Source of the DNA: Muribaculaceae bacterium
Lineage (GTDB): Bacteria; Bacteroidota; Bacteroidia; Bacteroidales; Muribaculaceae
NCBI GenBank assembly: GCA_029060285.1
Contig: JAIDUH010000025.1
Location: forward strand, 1 to 44,199
Length of the DNA: 44,199 nt
Direction: 5' to 3'
The notes beneath the pieces were generated by a model. The model had not been told where the DNA came from. It saw only the letters and a list, made by a program, of their open reading frames with translations, and ran no database searches. Each line of letters starts with the position of its first letter. The stretch's first letter is position 1. This document shows, one piece after another, positions 16,331 through 26,190 of this stretch. The position numbers and the translations under genes are program-made.

Positions 16331-17332
16331 TTATTCAGCCTTTCCGTCGGAGCCGAGCACGTTAAGGATCTTGTGCTTGTAGAGCTTTTCCATTTCATCG
16401 CGAGCCGGACCGAGATATTTGCGCGGGTCGAATTCACCCGGTTTCTCAGCGAGAACTTTGCGAACTGCTGCAGTCATGGCAAGGCGGCTGTCAGAGTCGA
16501 TGTTGATCTTGCAGACGTCCATCTTAGCTGCTTTGCGAAGTTCCTCTTCAGGAATACCGATTGCGTCAGGAAGCTTGCCGCCATATTCGTTGATGATGTC
16601 GACATATTCCTGTGGCACAGAGCTTGAACCGTGAAGCACAATCGGGAAGTCGGGAAGTTTTTTCTCTACAGCCTCAAGCACGTTGAATGCCAAAGGAGGA
16701 GGAACAAGACGACCTGTCTTCGGGTCGCGTGTGCACTGCTCAGGAGTGAACTTGTAGGCACCATGAGATGTACCGATAGAGATAGCGAGGCTGTCGCACT
16801 GAGTGCGGGCAACGAATTCGATCACTTCCTCAGGGTCAGTATATGTGTGGTGGTCGGAGCTTACTTCGTCTTCTACGCCAGCGAGCACACCGAGCTCGCC
16901 TTCAACTGTCACGTCAAACTGATGAGCATAGTCGACAACTTTCTTGGTAAGTTCGCAGTTATCCTCAAAGCTGAGGTGGCTGCCGTCGATCATTACAGAA
17001 GAGAATCCGTTGTCGATGCAGTCCTTGCAAGTTTCGAATGTGTCGCCATGGTCAAGGTGAAGCACGATTTCCGGCTTTTCCCAACCGAGGCTTTTTGCAT
17101 ATTCTACGGCACCTTGAGCCATGTAGCGGAGAAGTGTGGGGTTAGCATAATTGCGGGCACCCTTTGATACCTGTAGGATTACCGGGCTCTTAGTTTCAGC
17201 TGCAGCCTTGATGATAGCCTGAAGCTGCTCCATGTTGTTGAAATTGAAGGCGGGGATAGCATAGCCGCCGTGCACAGCCTTTGCAAACATCTCACGGGTG
17301 TTTACAAGACCAAGTTTCTTATAATCTACCAT
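16331..17332 (-). CDS. fba: Class II fructose-bisphosphate aldolase
   Basis: Interconverts fructose 1,6-bisphosphate with glyceraldehyde 3-phosphate and dihydroxyacetone phosphate in glycolysis and gluconeogenesis. The start at 17332 (MVDYKKLGLVNTREMF) gives 333 residues and fits Bacteroides homologues. The frame remains open further upstream (to 17386), but that part is not protein-like. The zinc-binding segment LHLDHGDT has H92, D94 and H95. Other conserved blocks are VMIDGSH, the VEGELG strand, SIGTSHG and VLHGSSSVP. It is a single-gene unit with its own promoter, facing a shared terminator. Confidence 0.96.
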   Translation of the reverse strand: MVDYKKLGLVNTREMFAKAVHGGYAIPAFNFNNMEQLQAIIKAAAETKSPVILQVSKGARNYANPTLLRYMAQGAVEYAKSLGWEKPEIVLHLDHGDTFETCKDCIDNGFSSVMIDGSHLSFEDNCELTKKVVDYAHQFDVTVEGELGVLAGVEDEVSSDHHTYTDPEEVIEFVARTQCDSLAISIGTSHGAYKFTPEQCTRDPKTGRLVPPPLAFNVLEAVEKKLPDFPIVLHGSSSVPQEYVDIINEYGGKLPDAIGIPEEELRKAAKMDVCKINIDSDSRLAMTAAVRKVLAEKPGEFDPRKYLGPARDEMEKLYKHKILNVLGSDGKAE

Positions 17333-17406
17333 TTTACCTAAAACATTTAAGCGCATCCAAAGGGTAAAGATGCCCCTTGAATACAAGGTTATCTAATAAT
17401 AGTGTG

Positions 17407-17414
17407 CAAATTTA
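17407..17414 (-). promoter_or_regulatory. -7 element for fba
   Basis: The minus strand reads TAAATTTG, matching TAnnTTTG. The start site would be near 17400, about 68 bases upstream of the fba ATG. The -33 region does not show a clear TTTG. Confidence 0.55.
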
Positions 17415-17444
17415 ATTAATATTTTTGAATCTTACACTATCCTT

Positions 17445-17476
17445 TTTGGAAAAATCGGCTTTTTTGGTTAAATTTG
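17445..17476 (+). promoter_or_regulatory. Promoter of nnr
   Basis: TTTG at 17445-17448 is followed after 20 bases by TAAATTTG at 17469-17476, a full match to the Bacteroidetes consensus. Transcription should start near 17483 and gives a leader of about 48 bases. It lies 31 bp from the divergent fba -7 element. Confidence 0.75.
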
Positions 17477-17530
17477 TAGTCGGAAAAGCAAATTTATTTT
17501 TTTTGAATATAAAAGGCCTGAAGAAGAAGT

Positions 17531-19066
17531 ATGAAAATTTTCAGTTCCAAAGATATAAAAGACCTTGATGCCGCAACTTGTGAGGCTCAGGGCATAGACT
17601 CGCTCACATTGATGGAGCGAGCCGCAAATGCTGTAGTCAAGGAGATAAGGACTCGTAAGATATTGCCCAACCGCCGCATTGTAGTTTTTGCCGGTCCAGG
17701 CAATAATGGTGGAGACGCGCTTGCTGTAGCACGTATATTGGCAGAGCAGGGTTATGGGAATATAGAGGTATACCTTTTCAATGTAAGAGGACAGCTTTCA
17801 GAAGAATGTGAGGCACAGAAGCAGAAACTCATAGAGTCAGAAGGCAAAGTTAATTTCAATGAGATCACAAGATCTTTCGTGCCTCCTCATCTTAGCGACA
17901 CGGATATCATTATTGACGGTCTTTTCGGGGTCGGCCTTCGTGATCCTCTGACAGAAGGCTTTGCTGCCGTAGCGCGCCTGATCAATGAATCCGGAGCCTA
18001 TGTGATAAGCATTGACATCCCTTCGGGGCTTGCAGGAGAATGGAACAGCAATTTCCTTTTCCACAACATGGTGCATGCCAATCTTACATTAACATTTCAG
18101 TTCCCAAAGCTTTCATTCTTTTTCAATGAGCATGCCGATATTATCGGCGATCTTGTGGTGCTTGACATAGGCCTTGACCGGAAGGCTCTCAAGCGAATGA
18201 ATTCGGAATGGCTTCTGATTGAGGGCAGGACAATTTATAAACTGTTGCGTCCGCGGAATCCATTCAGTGCCAAGCGAGATTATGGCTCAGTAATGATTTT
18301 TGCCGGAAGCCTCGGCATGATGGGAGCGGCAGTCATGAGTGCCCGTGCCGCACTTAAGTGTGGTGCCGGTCTGGTCACTGTACACGCACCCCGCACCGGC
18401 CTCACTATTCTGCAGACAGCCGTGCCGGAAGCCATGTTCGAACCTGACCGCAACGAACGAGTAGTCAGCGACATGAGCCTTCATCATACTCATCAGGCCG
18501 TGGCGGTGGGTCCGGGTCTGGGCACTAATGATCTGACTGTGAATGCACTCGAATCTCTTCTTAAGACCTGTAAGTCACCATTGGTGCTTGATGCGGATGC
18601 GCTGAATTGTATAGTGAAGCGTCCGTCGTTGCTCACTATGCTTCCTCCGCGCACCATCATCACTCCTCATATAGGTGAGTTTGACAGACTTTTCGGAGAT
18701 CAACCATCTTCAGAACAGCGACTCAAAAAAGCCATTGAAGTGGCTAAACTTTATGAGATAATCATAGTGCTTAAAAGTCATTATACAATGATCGTACGCC
18801 CAAATGGCAACCAAATAGTCTATTTCAATTCCACGGGCAATGCCGGCATGGCAACTGCAGGAGCAGGGGATGTGCTTACCGGTGTCATAGCCGGGTTCCT
18901 GGCGCAGGGCATCCAGCCTGAGAATGCAGCGGCACTCGGAGTCTTCATTCATGGGCGAGCCGGAGATATTGCTTCCGAAGAAATAGGAGAATATGGAGTC
19001 ATCGCTTCTGATATTTCCGACCGTCTGGGAAGGGCAATAAAAGATGTCGTAGAACGTAAAATTTAA
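17531..19066 (+). CDS. nnr: Bifunctional NAD(P)H-hydrate repair enzyme
   Basis: Repairs damaged nicotinamide cofactors: the N-terminal half (about 1-215) is the NAD(P)HX epimerase and the C-terminal half (about 225-511) is the ADP/ATP-dependent dehydratase, as in the fused YjeF protein. Epimerase motifs are GPGNNGGDALAVARIL (residues 55-70) and IDIPSGL. The dehydratase half has GSLGMMGAAVMSARAAL, the VLDADALN block, TPHIGEF, and the nucleotide-binding STGNAGMATAGAGDVLTG at about 435-452. The length of 511 is normal for the fusion. It has its own promoter and is followed by a 73-base gap. Confidence 0.95.
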   Translation: MKIFSSKDIKDLDAATCEAQGIDSLTLMERAANAVVKEIRTRKILPNRRIVVFAGPGNNGGDALAVARILAEQGYGNIEVYLFNVRGQLSEECEAQKQKLIESEGKVNFNEITRSFVPPHLSDTDIIIDGLFGVGLRDPLTEGFAAVARLINESGAYVISIDIPSGLAGEWNSNFLFHNMVHANLTLTFQFPKLSFFFNEHADIIGDLVVLDIGLDRKALKRMNSEWLLIEGRTIYKLLRPRNPFSAKRDYGSVMIFAGSLGMMGAAVMSARAALKCGAGLVTVHAPRTGLTILQTAVPEAMFEPDRNERVVSDMSLHHTHQAVAVGPGLGTNDLTVNALESLLKTCKSPLVLDADALNCIVKRPSLLTMLPPRTIITPHIGEFDRLFGDQPSSEQRLKKAIEVAKLYEIIIVLKSHYTMIVRPNGNQIVYFNSTGNAGMATAGAGDVLTGVIAGFLAQGIQPENAAALGVFIHGRAGDIASEEIGEYGVIASDISDRLGRAIKDVVERKI

Positions 19067-19139
19067 GTACCCGGTTTCCTCTTTGGAAAGTTGAAGTTTA
19101 TGAAGTCATGGGGATATAGGATCATAAGATTAGAAGTAT

Positions 19140-20234
19140 ATGAGAAAGATAATGTTGACAATTGGATGTTTGCTTCCTACACTGTTGGCAAGCGGGCAGT
19201 CTACAAAAGTGCTGACAGCTGAAAAGAGCAACGAATACGGCCTTGTCTATTCTCTGCCTACAACGGCATTAGAGATCGAGGTGACTGCATCCCATCAAGT
19301 GGGAAAGAAGGGGCCTTATTATCTATATGCAAAGAAGTCGATTGGCGCAGAGAAAGCAATAGCGGAGGACTATGAGAAATGGACAATAACTGATGTCACA
19401 GTGCGTCCATATGGCGTGCCTGATGCAAGCACCCAATATTTGATGCAACTCAAGCCGGGTGCCACCACTTCCATCACTGTTGACCCCAATGGGATGCTGC
19501 TTGCCATCAATAAAGAAGTCAAAGGCACAAAAGCCTCCCCGGGAGCAAAACAACCTGCAAAAGAAAAAGTGAATTGGCCTACCGGTAACGAATATCTTGA
19601 TTTCGTAGATGAAGATTTCGTGGCTTCTAAAAGTTCAGCAAAACAAGCCCAACTGCTCGCAGAGTCGCTGATGGAGGTGAGGGAAGCGAAGCTTGCACTC
19701 ACACGTGGCACAGCTGACGCAATGCCTGCTGACGGAAAGCAGATGGAGCTTATGCTTGCATCCTTAGGACAACAAGAAGCTGCCCTTAATGCCGCTTTCA
19801 CGGGATCTGTGACTTCTGAGACCGTCACAAGAAAATTCACGTTCATCCCGGAAGGGGATTCAAAGGATATTCTTTTCCGTATGTCTGATTTCGCCGGATT
19901 TGTTGATGCTGATGACCTTTCCGGAGACCCGGTGTATATTCAGGTAGAGACCCTAAATCAGGCAACCCTGCCTGTGGATGCTAAGGGAGAGGCAAAGAAA
20001 CTTCCTAAAAATGCCGTTATATACAATATTCCCGGTAGTGCTCAGGTCACCATCTCCTCACTAGATAAGAAACTTTTTGAAAAGGAGATTCAAATGTCGC
20101 AGTTGGGCATGACTTTTGGCCTTGACCCGCTTCTTTTCACTGATAAAAAGGAACCCTCCTTTGCAGTATTTGACCCTGTCACCGGGGCTCTTCTCGAAAT
20201 CGGCTCTGTGCAACGAGCAGGGAGTAACGATTAA
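19140..20234 (+). CDS. DUF4831 family exported protein
   Basis: A 364-residue protein of the DUF4831 family, found mainly in Bacteroidales and without a known function. A signal peptide covers about residues 1-19 (LLASG). The mature N-terminus has a YGLVYSLPTTALEIEV strand, followed by TVRPYGVPD and LMQLKPGATTSI, typical of the family. A variable linker at about residues 130-145 is rich in Lys, Ala and Pro. The last codons (AAC GAT TAA) are also the first unit of the tandem heptamer repeat that follows, so the repeat extends into the end of the gene. Confidence 0.82.
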   Translation: MRKIMLTIGCLLPTLLASGQSTKVLTAEKSNEYGLVYSLPTTALEIEVTASHQVGKKGPYYLYAKKSIGAEKAIAEDYEKWTITDVTVRPYGVPDASTQYLMQLKPGATTSITVDPNGMLLAINKEVKGTKASPGAKQPAKEKVNWPTGNEYLDFVDEDFVASKSSAKQAQLLAESLMEVREAKLALTRGTADAMPADGKQMELMLASLGQQEAALNAAFTGSVTSETVTRKFTFIPEGDSKDILFRMSDFAGFVDADDLSGDPVYIQVETLNQATLPVDAKGEAKKLPKNAVIYNIPGSAQVTISSLDKKLFEKEIQMSQLGMTFGLDPLLFTDKKEPSFAVFDPVTGALLEIGSVQRAGSND

Positions 20235-20288
20235 CTATAAACGATTAACTACAAACGATCAACGATTAACGATCAACGATCAACGATC
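20226..20288 (+). repeat. Tandem heptamer repeat between the DUF4831 gene and fumarase
   Basis: Nine contiguous 7-base units run from 20226 to 20288. The first four form two 14-mers, AACGATTAACTATA and AACGATTAACTACA. The other five are AACGATC or AACGATT. The array includes the stop codon of the DUF4831 gene. A copy of the 14-mer with one difference occurs at 2982-2995. It could arise from slipped-strand expansion or be part of a dispersed repeat family. Confidence 0.85.
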
Positions 20289-20337
20289 AACATATTAAGA
20301 TTAAGAATAAGTATACGAAACTCAAATATCAAAGACA

Positions 20338-21978
20338 ATGGCAACAAAACCTTTCCATTATCAAGAGCCTTTTGAGCTTGGGCCCGACACTACGGAATAT
20401 AAGCTCATAACAAAAGACTATGTCAAGACTGAAGACTGGAACGGCCACGAAATGCTTGTGGTAGACCCTGAAGCCTTGACCATCATTGCCAATGTAGCTT
20501 CGCATGACTGCTCGTTCATGCTCCGTCGCGAGCACAACGAGATGGTCGCTAAGATCCTCCATGATCCGGAAGCTTCTGAGAACGACAAGTTCGTGGCTCT
20601 TACAATGCTTCGCAATGCAGAAATAGCTGCTAAGGGTGTACTCCCATTCTGCCAGGATACGGGCACGTCAATCTGCGCTGCCTATAAGGGTCAGAATGTA
20701 TGGACAGGATGCAATGATGAGGAAAAAATTTCGCTTGGAGTATATAAGACCTACACAGAAAACAATCTTCGTTATTCCCAGAATGCGCCTCTCACAATGT
20801 ATGATGAGGTCAACACAGGCTGTAACCTTCCTGCCCAGATCGATATCCATGCTACAGAAGGCAATGAATATAAATTCCTTTTCGTGGCTAAGGGAGGTGG
20901 CTCTGCCAACAAGACGTATCTCTATCAGGAGACTAAGGCGATCCTGAACAAGAAGACCCTCGTGCCGTTCCTTATCGAAAAGATGAAGACATTGGGCACA
21001 GCTGCTTGCCCTCCTTACCATATCGCTTTTGTCATCGGCGGGACAAGCGCTGAGAAGAACCTTGAGGTTGTAAAGAAAGCTTCTGTGAAATATTTCGACA
21101 ATCTTCCTACTACAGGCAATGAATATGGCCGTGCTTTCCGCGATGTGGAGCTTGAAAAGGAACTTCTTGAGGCTGCCCACAACATTGGGCTCGGGGCTCA
21201 ATTCGGTGGCAAATATTTCGCCCATGATATCCGTGTGATCCGTCTTCCACGTCATGGAGCTTCATGTCCCGTGGGTATGGGTGTAAGCTGCTCAGCAGAC
21301 CGCAATGTAAAGGCAAAAATCAATAAGGACGGATTGTGGGTTGAGAAACTTGACGAAAATCCCGGAGAACTTATTCCTGTTGAACTCCGCCAAGCAGGCG
21401 AAGGGGAGGTGATTGAAATCGATCTCAACCGCCCGATGGAAGAAGTGCTCGCAGACCTAAACAAATACCCGGTGTCAACCCGCCTTTCACTTAAGGGAAC
21501 CATCATAGTAGGACGCGACATCGCTCATGCCAAGATAAAGGAACGTCTTGATGCAGGCGAGCCAATGCCTGAATATCTCAAGAAGCATCCGATCTATTAT
21601 GCAGGTCCTGCCAAGAAGCCTGAAGGCATGCCTTCAGGATCATTCGGCCCGACTACTGCAGGGCGTATGGACCCATACGTTGACCAGTTCCAGGCAGCAG
21701 GCGGCTCCATGATTATGATCGCCAAGGGCAATAGGTCGCAGCAAGTGACAGATGCGTGCAAGAAGCACGGTGGCTTCTATCTCGGCTCCATAGGTGGCCC
21801 GGCAGCCATTCTTGCCAAGGATTCGATCAAGAACGTAGAGCTTCTTGAATATCCTGAACTCGGGATGGAGGCTATCTGGAAGATCGAGGTAGAGAACTTC
21901 CCGGCATTTATCCTCGTAGACAACAAGGGCAACGATTTCTTCAAGCAGATCAAGCCCCGTTGTCCGATGGGATGCTGA
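20338..21978 (+). CDS. Fumarate hydratase, class I (iron-sulfur)
   Basis: Interconverts fumarate and malate, a key step in the reductive branch used by fermenting Bacteroidales. It is the oxygen-sensitive, [4Fe-4S] type in one 546-residue chain. The presumed cluster cysteines C105 (FCQDTGTS), C224 (ACPPY) and C318 (GVSCSADR) are spaced as in E. coli FumA. The C-terminal beta domain has the [13 protein letters not shown] and GPTTAGRMD blocks of class I enzymes. The gene is probably a single unit between the heptamer repeat and a GC-rich hairpin. I leave the symbol empty, because fumA/fumB naming is species-dependent. Confidence 0.95.
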   Translation: MATKPFHYQEPFELGPDTTEYKLITKDYVKTEDWNGHEMLVVDPEALTIIANVASHDCSFMLRREHNEMVAKILHDPEASENDKFVALTMLRNAEIAAKGVLPFCQDTGTSICAAYKGQNVWTGCNDEEKISLGVYKTYTENNLRYSQNAPLTMYDEVNTGCNLPAQIDIHATEGNEYKFLFVAKGGGSANKTYLYQETKAILNKKTLVPFLIEKMKTLGTAACPPYHIAFVIGGTSAEKNLEVVKKASVKYFDNLPTTGNEYGRAFRDVELEKELLEAAHNIGLGAQFGGKYFAHDIRVIRLPRHGASCPVGMGVSCSADRNVKAKINKDGLWVEKLDENPGELIPVELRQAGEGEVIEIDLNRPMEEVLADLNKYPVSTRLSLKGTIIVGRDIAHAKIKERLDAGEPMPEYLKKHPIYYAGPAKKPEGMPSGSFGPTTAGRMDPYVDQFQAAGGSMIMIAKGNRSQQVTDACKKHGGFYLGSIGGPAAILAKDSIKNVELLEYPELGMEAIWKIEVENFPAFILVDNKGNDFFKQIKPRCPMGC

Positions 21979-22001
21979 AAAGATTCCATATGCATATGCC
22001 A

Positions 22002-22027
22002 GATTCCGGATCAGCGTAGCCGGAATC
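22002..22027. terminator. Stem-loop after fumarase
   Basis: An 8-bp perfect stem (GATTCCGG at 22002-22009 with 22020-22027) has a 10-base loop and begins 23 bases after the stop codon. There is no T-run, so it may be a terminator or a small interspersed palindrome. Confidence 0.4.
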
Positions 22028-22046
22028 CGGTGACAAATAAATAAGA

Positions 22047-23360
22047 ATGAAGAAAACAAAGACAGCTTCACCATGGAAATGGATTCCCTCGCTCTATATA
22101 GCCGAGGGAATCCCTTATTGTGCTGTCAATACCCTTCCGGTGCTCTTTTATTGCGAAATGGGCATTTCTATTCCCGAGATCACAGCCTGGACCGGACTTT
22201 TGTCGCTTCCATGGATGATACGTCCATTCTGGAGTCCGTTTGTGGATATCTTCTCGACCAAAAGAAAATGGACTTTGGCCATGCAGTTGCTCATGACTAT
22301 GTGCATGTTGGCGATTGCCCTGTGTCTGCCGTCGTCGTTTTTCTTTGCCTCGACTTTAAGCGTATTTGCCTGTATGGCTTTCTTTTCGGCTACTCACGAC
22401 ATTGCTGCCGACGGATTCTATATGCTTGCACTTACCGAAAAACAACAGGCTGACTTCGTCGGTATCAGATCCACGTTCTATAAGGTTGCGACTGTGGTCG
22501 GACAAGGTGGACTGACCCTTCTGGCAGGTTGGCTTGAAAGCCGGGGCATGCAGCCGTCAGGATCATGGGCTATAGTATTCTATTGCCTTACAGCGGTCTT
22601 TTTCTGCATATGGCTATGGCATACCCAGACACTTCCAAGACTGACTGACGATCATTCTCTCGGGGTCACAACCACATCAGGAATCGTTCGCGATTTCTAC
22701 ATGACATTTGTGTCATTTTTTAAGAAAAAATATATTATTTCTGCCTTGGTTTTCATGCTTCTCTTCAGATTGCCTGAGGCAATGTGTGGGAAGATGGTGG
22801 CAATATTCATGAAGACTCCACTTGAAGAAGGTGGTCTTGGACTGTCGCTTACTGAAATTGGGTTTGCAAATGGCACTGTCGGAGTGATAGCCCTTCTGAT
22901 TGGGGGCATTTTAGGTGGAGTCGCAATAGGAAAAGGGGGCTTGAAAAAGTGGTTGTGGCCAATGGCGTTGTCTTTGGCGTTGCCATGCGTGGTATATTGC
23001 CTTCTTGCAATACGCCCTACCATTGATTTCATTCTTATTTGTGTGGCTGTCGGTTTTGAACAATTCGGCTATGGATTCGGTCTGACAGCACTCATGATGT
23101 ATATGATCTACTTTGCCCGAGGAGAATCAGAAACCTCTCACTATGCATTCTGCATTGCTTTCTCCATGGCGGGGATAATGCTTCCGGGTATGGCCGCCGG
23201 TTGGATATTTGAGAAAATCGGAACATTTGGCATCGATGGATTCAGTCATGGAAATGACTTTGAAGTCTATTTCTGGTTTGTCATGCTATGCTGCCTGACT
23301 ACATTTGCTGCCTGTTGGATAGCAGGTCCGTCAATCCGGAAAATAACAGAACAACAATAA
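22047..23360 (+). CDS. AmpG-like MFS transporter
   Basis: A 12-helix major facilitator protein of 437 residues. The N-terminus (IAEGIPYCAVNTLPVLF) and the block GLLSLPWMIRPFWSPFVD resemble AmpG muropeptide permeases and their Bacteroidales relatives. This suggests uptake of cell-wall fragments or another small glycan or peptide; the substrate is not proven. A central cytoplasmic loop near residues 200-235 separates the two six-helix halves. The C1 peptidase gene starts 12 bases downstream and ksgA overlaps it, so the three genes form a probable operon. Peptide trimming by the peptidase would fit a muropeptide role, but this is inference. Confidence 0.8.
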   Translation: MKKTKTASPWKWIPSLYIAEGIPYCAVNTLPVLFYCEMGISIPEITAWTGLLSLPWMIRPFWSPFVDIFSTKRKWTLAMQLLMTMCMLAIALCLPSSFFFASTLSVFACMAFFSATHDIAADGFYMLALTEKQQADFVGIRSTFYKVATVVGQGGLTLLAGWLESRGMQPSGSWAIVFYCLTAVFFCIWLWHTQTLPRLTDDHSLGVTTTSGIVRDFYMTFVSFFKKKYIISALVFMLLFRLPEAMCGKMVAIFMKTPLEEGGLGLSLTEIGFANGTVGVIALLIGGILGGVAIGKGGLKKWLWPMALSLALPCVVYCLLAIRPTIDFILICVAVGFEQFGYGFGLTALMMYMIYFARGESETSHYAFCIAFSMAGIMLPGMAAGWIFEKIGTFGIDGFSHGNDFEVYFWFVMLCCLTTFAACWIAGPSIRKITEQQ

Positions 23361-23372
23361 ATACAAGACGAT

Positions 23373-24608
23373 ATGAAATTATTTCTTACATTAGCTGTCG
23401 CTGTTTCAGCTGTTTTGAATTGTGGGGCTACTTATATGGATAAGTATCAGGCTTCCCAAGCTGACCCCAAAATCGAAATTCCGGACTCAACCGGTTTTAA
23501 GTTTACTGATGTAAAAGTCAATAAGACAACTTCTGTCAAAGACCAGAATAAGTCGGGTACATGCTGGGCTTTCTCCGGAACATCAATGATTGAAGACGAC
23601 GTGATGCGTAAAGGGGGGCCTGAACTTGACCTTTCCGAGATGTGGACAGTACGCAACTGCTATATCGACAAGGCTAAAAAATATATAAGAACCGGTGGCA
23701 AAGTAAATTTTGCGCAGGGTGGTTCTTTTGCGGATGTGACATATGCCATAGATAACTATGGCGCAGTTCCTGAGGAAGTATATGCCGGCCTTAATTATGG
23801 CGAAGACAAGCATTCCCACTACGAGATGGCAGCCGCTCTTACCGGCTATCTGAAGGCTATAGACAGCAACCCCAACAAAAAGCTCACCACTGCATGGCTT
23901 CCGGGCTTTGTCGCTATCCTTGACGCATATATGGGTCCTGCTGTAGAAAGTTTCACGTATAATGGCAAGACATATACTCCGCAGTCCTTTGCTAAGGAGA
24001 TGAACATAGTGCCGGAGGAATACGTGTCTTTCACCAGCTACACCCATCATCCATTCTATAAACCTTTCGCACTCGAAATTGCCGACAATTGGTTATGGTC
24101 TGAAAGCATCAATGTTCCCATGGAGGAAATGAAAAAAATCGTGGACGAAGCTCTTGAAAATGGCTATACAGTAGGATGGGCAGCCGATGTCAGCGAGAAA
24201 GGTTTCAAATGGCGTAAAGGTTATGCTCTTCTTCCTGAAAAGAAAGCACAGGAGGATATGGACAATGCCGAGGTGGCTCGTTGGACACAGCTTTCTGATT
24301 CCGACCGCGATGCAATGCAGTATGATATCAAAGGTCCTGTAAAGGAGCGTACGATAACACAGGAAGACCGTCAGCGCACTTTTGAGAACCGTGAGACTAC
24401 TGACGACCACGGCATGGTGATAGTAGGGTATGCAACTGACCAAGAAGGCAACCGCTATTATAAAGTGAAAAATTCATGGGATACCAACCAACTTTATGGT
24501 GGCTACCTCTATGTATCAGAACCTTATTTCCTTGAAAAGACACTTGATGTCATGGTCAACAAGTCAGCAGTACCCAAGGATATAGCAAAGAAAGTAGGAC
24601 TGAATTGA
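23373..24608 (+). CDS. C1-family aminopeptidase (PepC / bleomycin hydrolase-like), exported
   Basis: A papain-fold cysteine peptidase of 411 residues. A likely signal peptide covers residues 1-19 (cleavage near CGA-T). Catalytic residues are visible: oxyanion glutamine Q58 (VKDQN), nucleophile C64 in [10 protein letters not shown]346 in [10 protein letters not shown], and N367 in KVKNSWD. The TCWAFSG and KNSWD arrangement with a long insert between Cys and His is typical of the PepC/BLMH branch. Cytoplasmic PepC lacks a signal peptide, so this is probably a periplasmic or surface relative. Its stop overlaps the ksgA start by one base. Confidence 0.85.
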   Translation: MKLFLTLAVAVSAVLNCGATYMDKYQASQADPKIEIPDSTGFKFTDVKVNKTTSVKDQNKSGTCWAFSGTSMIEDDVMRKGGPELDLSEMWTVRNCYIDKAKKYIRTGGKVNFAQGGSFADVTYAIDNYGAVPEEVYAGLNYGEDKHSHYEMAAALTGYLKAIDSNPNKKLTTAWLPGFVAILDAYMGPAVESFTYNGKTYTPQSFAKEMNIVPEEYVSFTSYTHHPFYKPFALEIADNWLWSESINVPMEEMKKIVDEALENGYTVGWAADVSEKGFKWRKGYALLPEKKAQEDMDNAEVARWTQLSDSDRDAMQYDIKGPVKERTITQEDRQRTFENRETTDDHGMVIVGYATDQEGNRYYKVKNSWDTNQLYGGYLYVSEPYFLEKTLDVMVNKSAVPKDIAKKVGLN

Positions 24609-25414
24609 TGGAAGTAAAAGCGAAAAAAGCATTGGGGCAGCATTTCCTTACGGATCTTCCCACTGCAGAAAAGATAGCAGATACTATATCGGAAAAGGAA
24701 CTTTCTCCGGCCTGTGGGCCGGAGAAAGGTTCTGTCTGGGGTGCTCTTCCGGTGGTAGAGATTGGTCCCGGTATGGGTGTGCTGACTGATTTTCTCGTGG
24801 CGTCAGGTAGGGACGTGACAGCCATTGAGATCGATCATGAAAGCGTGGAATATCTCGGCAAATATAAGAAATCCATCAAGGTCATAGAAGGGGATTTCCT
24901 TCGCCTTGACCTAAATGAGATAACGCCGGGTGAAATAGCGCTTATTGGCAATTATCCTTATAATATTTCTTCGCAGATATTTTTCCGGGCATTGGAATAT
25001 AGGGAGAAAATTCCGGTGATTGCCGGCATGCTTCAGAAGGAAGTGGCTGAACGGATTTGCTCCGGACCCGGGTCGAAGGCATATGGTATACTTTCTGTAT
25101 TGCTTCAGGCATGGTATGATTGTGAATATTTGTTCACAGTAGAGCCCGGTGTGTTCTCACCACCGCCAAAAGTCAGAAGTGGAGTGTTGAGACTCACCCG
25201 TAATAGCAGGACGGAGCTTGGTGTGGACGAAAAGAAATTCAAGACTGTAGTAAAGACAGCTTTCGGTCAACGCCGCAAGACTCTGCGAAACTCACTTTCC
25301 GGCATGATAAGTGCGGGCAGTCCACTTCTTGATGATCCAATACTAAAGGAGCGTCCTGAACGATTATCAGTCGATCAGTTCATTTACTTGACTAAAGCTA
25401 TCATTAAGTTTTAG
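24608..25414 (+). CDS. rsmA: 16S rRNA dimethyladenosine transferase (RsmA/KsgA)
   Basis: Dimethylates two adjacent adenosines in the terminal helix of 16S rRNA during small-subunit maturation. The ATG at 24608 overlaps the preceding stop (TGATG) and gives 268 residues. Motifs are GQHFL at residues 10-14, the SAM-binding EIGPGMG at 51-57, and N115-YPYN in place of the usual NPPY-like NLPYN. Residues about 30-46 look like an insertion compared with the family, where motif I usually follows soon after the IADTI helix. This stretch is encoded by a perfect hairpin (24701-24728). The [15 protein letters not shown] block near the C-terminus confirms the family. Confidence 0.95.
   Translation: MEVKAKKALGQHFLTDLPTAEKIADTISEKELSPACGPEKGSVWGALPVVEIGPGMGVLTDFLVASGRDVTAIEIDHESVEYLGKYKKSIKVIEGDFLRLDLNEITPGEIALIGNYPYNISSQIFFRALEYREKIPVIAGMLQKEVAERICSGPGSKAYGILSVLLQAWYDCEYLFTVEPGVFSPPPKVRSGVLRLTRNSRTELGVDEKKFKTVVKTAFGQRRKTLRNSLSGMISAGSPLLDDPILKERPERLSVDQFIYLTKAIIKF
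24701..24728. repeat. Perfect 12-bp inverted repeat inside ksgA
   Basis: CTTTCTCCGGCC at 24701-24712 and its exact reverse complement at 24717-24728 leave a four-base loop. The hairpin lies in a segment coding for [10 protein letters not shown] that seems to be an insertion in the protein, and it looks like a small palindromic element inserted in frame. Confidence 0.7.
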
Positions 25415-25492
25415 TATTTCTGACGAACGGCATCAAGTTATAAACTTTCATATCAAACATCTTTAATCGATAGTGAGAAAGCTATACTTTTT

Positions 25493-26116
25493 ATGGGAAC
25501 AAAGAATATTGTATTCACTATTGGGCAAAGCTTTCATGTATTTTCTGGTATATTCGGATTTATCCAGAAAATATTTCGTGTGGCATATACAGGATATCGT
25601 TCAGTTGCGTTCAAAAATTTTGGTCGAGACTCAACCATAGAGCCAGGTCAGGTTGCATTGTATGGAGAAAAATATATAAGCGTAGGTAATTATTGTCACA
25701 TAGACACAGGTTGTCAGATTTTTGCGACAGATAAAAGAGGTGATGAAAGCTTCACGCCAGAAATTATAATAGGAGATTACTGCCATATTGGGTCAAATAG
25801 TCATATCACAGCGGTCTCAGGTATTTATCTTGGCAATAATGTCTTGACTGGAAAATCAATTCTTATCACTGATAATGCTCATGGATTGACAGATCTGGAA
25901 TCTCTTTGTACACCACCCTTATTAAGGCCTTTGATTTCAAAAGGTCCGGTGAGGATAGGTGATAATGTTTGGATTGGAGAAAAAGCCTGCATACTTCCCG
26001 GAGTTACTATAGGAGAAGGTAGCATTATAGCTGCCAATTCAGTAGTTACTCATGATGTCCCTCCGTATTGCATAGTGGCTGGTGTACCGTCTAAAGTCAT
26101 AAAACAATTCAAATAA
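25493..26116 (+). CDS. Hexapeptide-repeat O-acyltransferase, WbbJ-like
   Basis: A 207-residue left-handed beta-helix acyltransferase, likely O-acetylating a sugar of the surface polysaccharide. Hexapeptide repeats run from about residue 60 to the end, with conserved blocks [31 protein letters not shown] and the closing [19 protein letters not shown]. The first 40 residues are hydrophobic or aromatic and carry no repeats. It is the only plus-strand member of the second polysaccharide block, converging on the minus-strand operon at a shared terminator. Its base composition is more AT-rich than that of the ksgA operon before it. Confidence 0.85.
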   Translation: MGTKNIVFTIGQSFHVFSGIFGFIQKIFRVAYTGYRSVAFKNFGRDSTIEPGQVALYGEKYISVGNYCHIDTGCQIFATDKRGDESFTPEIIIGDYCHIGSNSHITAVSGIYLGNNVLTGKSILITDNAHGLTDLESLCTPPLLRPLISKGPVRIGDNVWIGEKACILPGVTIGEGSIIAANSVVTHDVPPYCIVAGVPSKVIKQFK

Positions 26117-26162
26117 TAGCAAAGGTCGTTGACTCAGCAGGGAGTCAACGACCTTTGCTATT
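26115..26162. terminator. Strong bidirectional terminator
   Basis: A perfect 20-bp stem (26115-26134 with 26143-26162) and an 8-base loop overlap the acyltransferase stop codon. On the opposite strand it lies 28 bases after the DUF4422 gene stop, so it serves both convergent units. Confidence 0.88.
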
Positions 26163-26190
26163 TATACAACTTTTTAGAATTAAAATATCT

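Noticed and set aside
16631-17167. 178-codon antisense frame over fba
   Set aside because: It is inside fba; the length reflects the codon bias of the aldolase, not a second gene.
20668-21255. 195-codon antisense frame over fumarase
   Set aside because: It is entirely inside a strongly conserved gene on the other strand and has no recognisable protein features.
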